From Planctomycetota bacterium (GTDB lineage: Bacteria; Planctomycetota; Phycisphaerae; UBA1845), in assembly GCA_022561415.1 (NCBI GenBank), contig JADFRH010000120.1, positions 1 through 7,195 of the forward strand: DNA of 7,195 nt. The letters are read 5' to 3'. The notes under the pieces were generated by a model. It saw nothing but the letters and a program-made list of their open reading frames with translations. It was not told where the DNA came from and did no database searches. The position numbers were made by a program, and so were the translations under genes. Positions 5,498-7,195 of this stretch are shown here, piece by piece (within the stretch, counting starts at the first letter, position 1; each line of letters begins with the position of its first letter).

Positions 5498-7195
5498 TCA
5501 GTCGACGTTGAGGGTGAACAAGTACTTTCCCGGCGCGTAGACGACGGTGGTTCGCGCGTGGCCTCTGGCCCACGCAAAACCCGAGTTTCCTGGAAGGAAG
5601 TGCGTCACGCCGTACTTGCGAAGAAGATTTCGGCGCGTATCCCAGGGCGTGTTCGGTGCCAGCATGGTCTCCACATCGTCGAGCCGCGCCCGTATGTCTT
5701 GAATCCCGCTTCCACTGTTCTTCGGCGCTACGATCCGGCAGTCGTGGACCGCCGTGAGTACCATCCCGCGCCAAGGGTCGGCCAGCACAGTCGAACCGCG
5801 CGGAATGTGTTTTTGGAACACCGTAGCAAACGCCATCATGCGTCGAAGCTGTAGGGTTCGTTCTTTCTTGCTTGCGGTGAGACTCGCCCAATACGTGGGC
5901 CAGTTGTACGGCGCAGGTCGCGATGACAGCGCATATACACCCACGAAGAGAACCAATGCACTAACGATCGAGCGAAGCCACGCTGATCGCAAGCGCGGTT
6001 CCAGTACGTGCGCCAAGGAGGCAAACCCCAACCCGACAAGTCCCAGATGAAGAACGAAGCCCATTCTCCCGAGCATCCACTGCTTACCTAACAATCCGAT
6101 GAACGCACTACAAAGCGGTGGTACGTAGAAGATGAGCGCGACGGTACCGACGATGGCCAAAAGTATTGCCGACTGGTTTCTTCGCCGACCCATCAAGGCG
6201 AGGAGCGCGCCCGCAACAAGTATCGGCAATCTCGCGTCAAGCGTGCCCCAACCCGATTGCGCCGGCATCGTGGTCCACCGACGTTCATCATTAGCGTTCG
6301 ACGCAGGATCTTCCGACAGACCCACCGCAGCTTCGCCAACAATCGTCGGTGAGCGCGCAGACATGGCCCGCGTAATCAACGGAAACGGCAAGGCGACTGA
6401 CACGGCGACGACACACAAGGCGGCATACCCACGATGTTCGCGCTTCCGAATCCACCGGTATAGGGCAAGAAAAGCAAGTACGGGAATCAGCGCTACGCAG
6501 GCAAAACCGGCGTAGAGTCCGTGAAGCTGACCGAGCACCAACGCCCCGGCGCCCAGCAAGACCGGGCGGTTCCACGAGCCGGGATACACGCCGGCCCGTA
6601 CGGTCCAGCCGATCATGATGGCGCAAATCCACAGCGGGGCAAGCTTGTTCGGGTAGACAAGAAACGAAATCGGCCCATGATAGGCTACAGCCAGCAAAGC
6701 GCCGATCCACGCCACCCAGCGGCGCTCAAACACGCACCACACCATTACGTATGATCCTGACGCGACGACCAACTTCGCCCATGCAAGGCTCACAAACCAC
6801 GTCTTGATGTGGGACACGCCCGTCAATTGACTACATGACGCCTGCAGCACATGCAGCAAATTGGTGTGATAGATGGGGAAGGTATGCGGCGAACCAACGA
6901 ACGGATTGTGGTTGCCCATGCCGTGGTCCATAAGCGCGCGAATTCGGGCGAGGTGAGTCACGGTATCGCCAACGAGCGCCGATCCATGGAACGCCCCCGC
7001 AGCCATGTCCGCGCCGACGATTACCATTTCCAAGCAGAGTCCCTGGACGAAGATCCGACCCATGGACGCCCACCATCTGCGACGGGTGATCTCGACGACC
7101 GCCGCAACGACGGCCAAGCAGTAAACCACGGAAAATGCCGCCAGGGGAACCTCGAAAACGTATCCCAGAATGGAGAACGGAGAGAGAACGGCGAA
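5498..7195 (-). CDS. Polytopic membrane protein, GT-C glycosyltransferase-like, 5' end outside window
   Basis: The frame is open from the right edge to a TGA at 5500-5498. A GTG at 7129 could start a 543-residue protein. However, the 22 codons upstream of it (beginning FAVLSPFSILGYVF) continue a hydrophobic, coding-like reading with no stop, and the GTG has no ribosome site, so I take the gene as 5'-truncated. Numbered from that GTG, hydrophobic helices fall near 1-12, 27-43, 110-150, 160-178, 188-226, 236-253, 302-345, 355-374 and 385-403. An extracytoplasmic loop GDTVTHLARIRALMDHG (about 54-70) carries an Asp plus an HLARIR helix, like the catalytic first loop of GT-C lipid-linked sugar transferases. 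Residues about 425-543 are soluble, as in many GT-C proteins. I infer, without proof, a role in cell-envelope glycan or lipid modification. Its third codon positions look less G/C-biased than those of its neighbours. It is not certain to be an enzyme. Confidence 0.6.
   Translation of the reverse strand, partial: FAVLSPFSILGYVFEVPLAAFSVVYCLAVVAAVVEITRRRWWASMGRIFVQGLCLEMVIVGADMAAGAFHGSALVGDTVTHLARIRALMDHGMGNHNPFVGSPHTFPIYHTNLLHVLQASCSQLTGVSHIKTWFVSLAWAKLVVASGSYVMVWCVFERRWVAWIGALLAVAYHGPISFLVYPNKLAPLWICAIMIGWTVRAGVYPGSWNRPVLLGAGALVLGQLHGLYAGFACVALIPVLAFLALYRWIRKREHRGYAALCVVAVSVALPFPLITRAMSARSPTIVGEAAVGLSEDPASNANDERRWTTMPAQSGWGTLDARLPILVAGALLALMGRRRNQSAILLAIVGTVALIFYVPPLCSAFIGLLGKQWMLGRMGFVLHLGLVGLGFASLAHVLEPRLRSAWLRSIVSALVLFVGVYALSSRPAPYNWPTYWASLTASKKERTLQLRRMMAFATVFQKHIPRGSTVLADPWRGMVLTAVHDCRIVAPKNSGSGIQDIRARLDDVETMLAPNTPWDTRRNLLRKYGVTHFLPGNSGFAWARGHARTTVVYAPGKYLFTLNVD

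Noticed and set aside
5423..5500. Possible sigma70 promoter for the Usp gene on the minus strand
   Set aside because: A TACCAT near the start is the only -10-like word, and no matching -35 at 16-18 bases is convincing, so I did not list it.
1..7195. CRISPR arrays, tRNA or rRNA genes, insertion sequences and integrase sites
   Set aside because: I saw no spaced direct repeats, cloverleaf sequences, transposase-like proteins or terminal inverted repeats on either strand.

Overview
The window is a GC-rich bacterial chromosomal segment with no mobile element, CRISPR array or RNA gene that I can recognise. A secreted PQQ-type beta-propeller opening with a WPGFRG motif, a REP-like CCCCA...TGGGG hairpin beside a stop codon and the AAGTAAG-type intergenic repeats all suggest an environmental lineage such as Acidobacteriota (Planctomycetota is possible). 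That placement rests on remembered similarity, not on a search.

Layout, left to right. Positions 1-243 (minus strand) hold the N-terminal part of a TPR protein that runs off the left edge; its start and first codons are uncertain. Diverging from it, 348-2843 (plus) encodes an 831-residue exported protein: a PQQ-like beta-propeller, an enterochelin-esterase-type beta-sandwich and an esterase-D-type alpha/beta-hydrolase domain. The hydrolase domain appears to have lost its nucleophile Ser and catalytic His, so it looks like a pseudo-esterase. The convergent gap 2844-3108 carries a good terminator, an 18-bp palindrome and the REP-like hairpin.

On the minus strand, a tandem universal-stress protein (4520-5422) is followed 19 bases later by an ArsB/NhaD (IT superfamily) ion transporter whose likely start is 4500, eight bases after a perfect anti-Shine-Dalgarno complement. 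The pair reads as a two-gene operon in which a soluble Usp protein probably senses state for, or regulates, an ion or anion transporter. Upstream of it, a short AT-rich gap holds a hairpin with a T-rich tail that probably ends the next minus-strand gene. That gene (5498 to the right edge) is a polytopic membrane protein with features of GT-C glycosyltransferases, and its frame stays open to the last base, so it is 5'-truncated by the window.

The two most noteworthy items are the propeller/pseudo-esterase fusion and the Usp-transporter pair, in which both proteins have altered signature motifs. I see no clear evidence of a wholly new multi-gene system.
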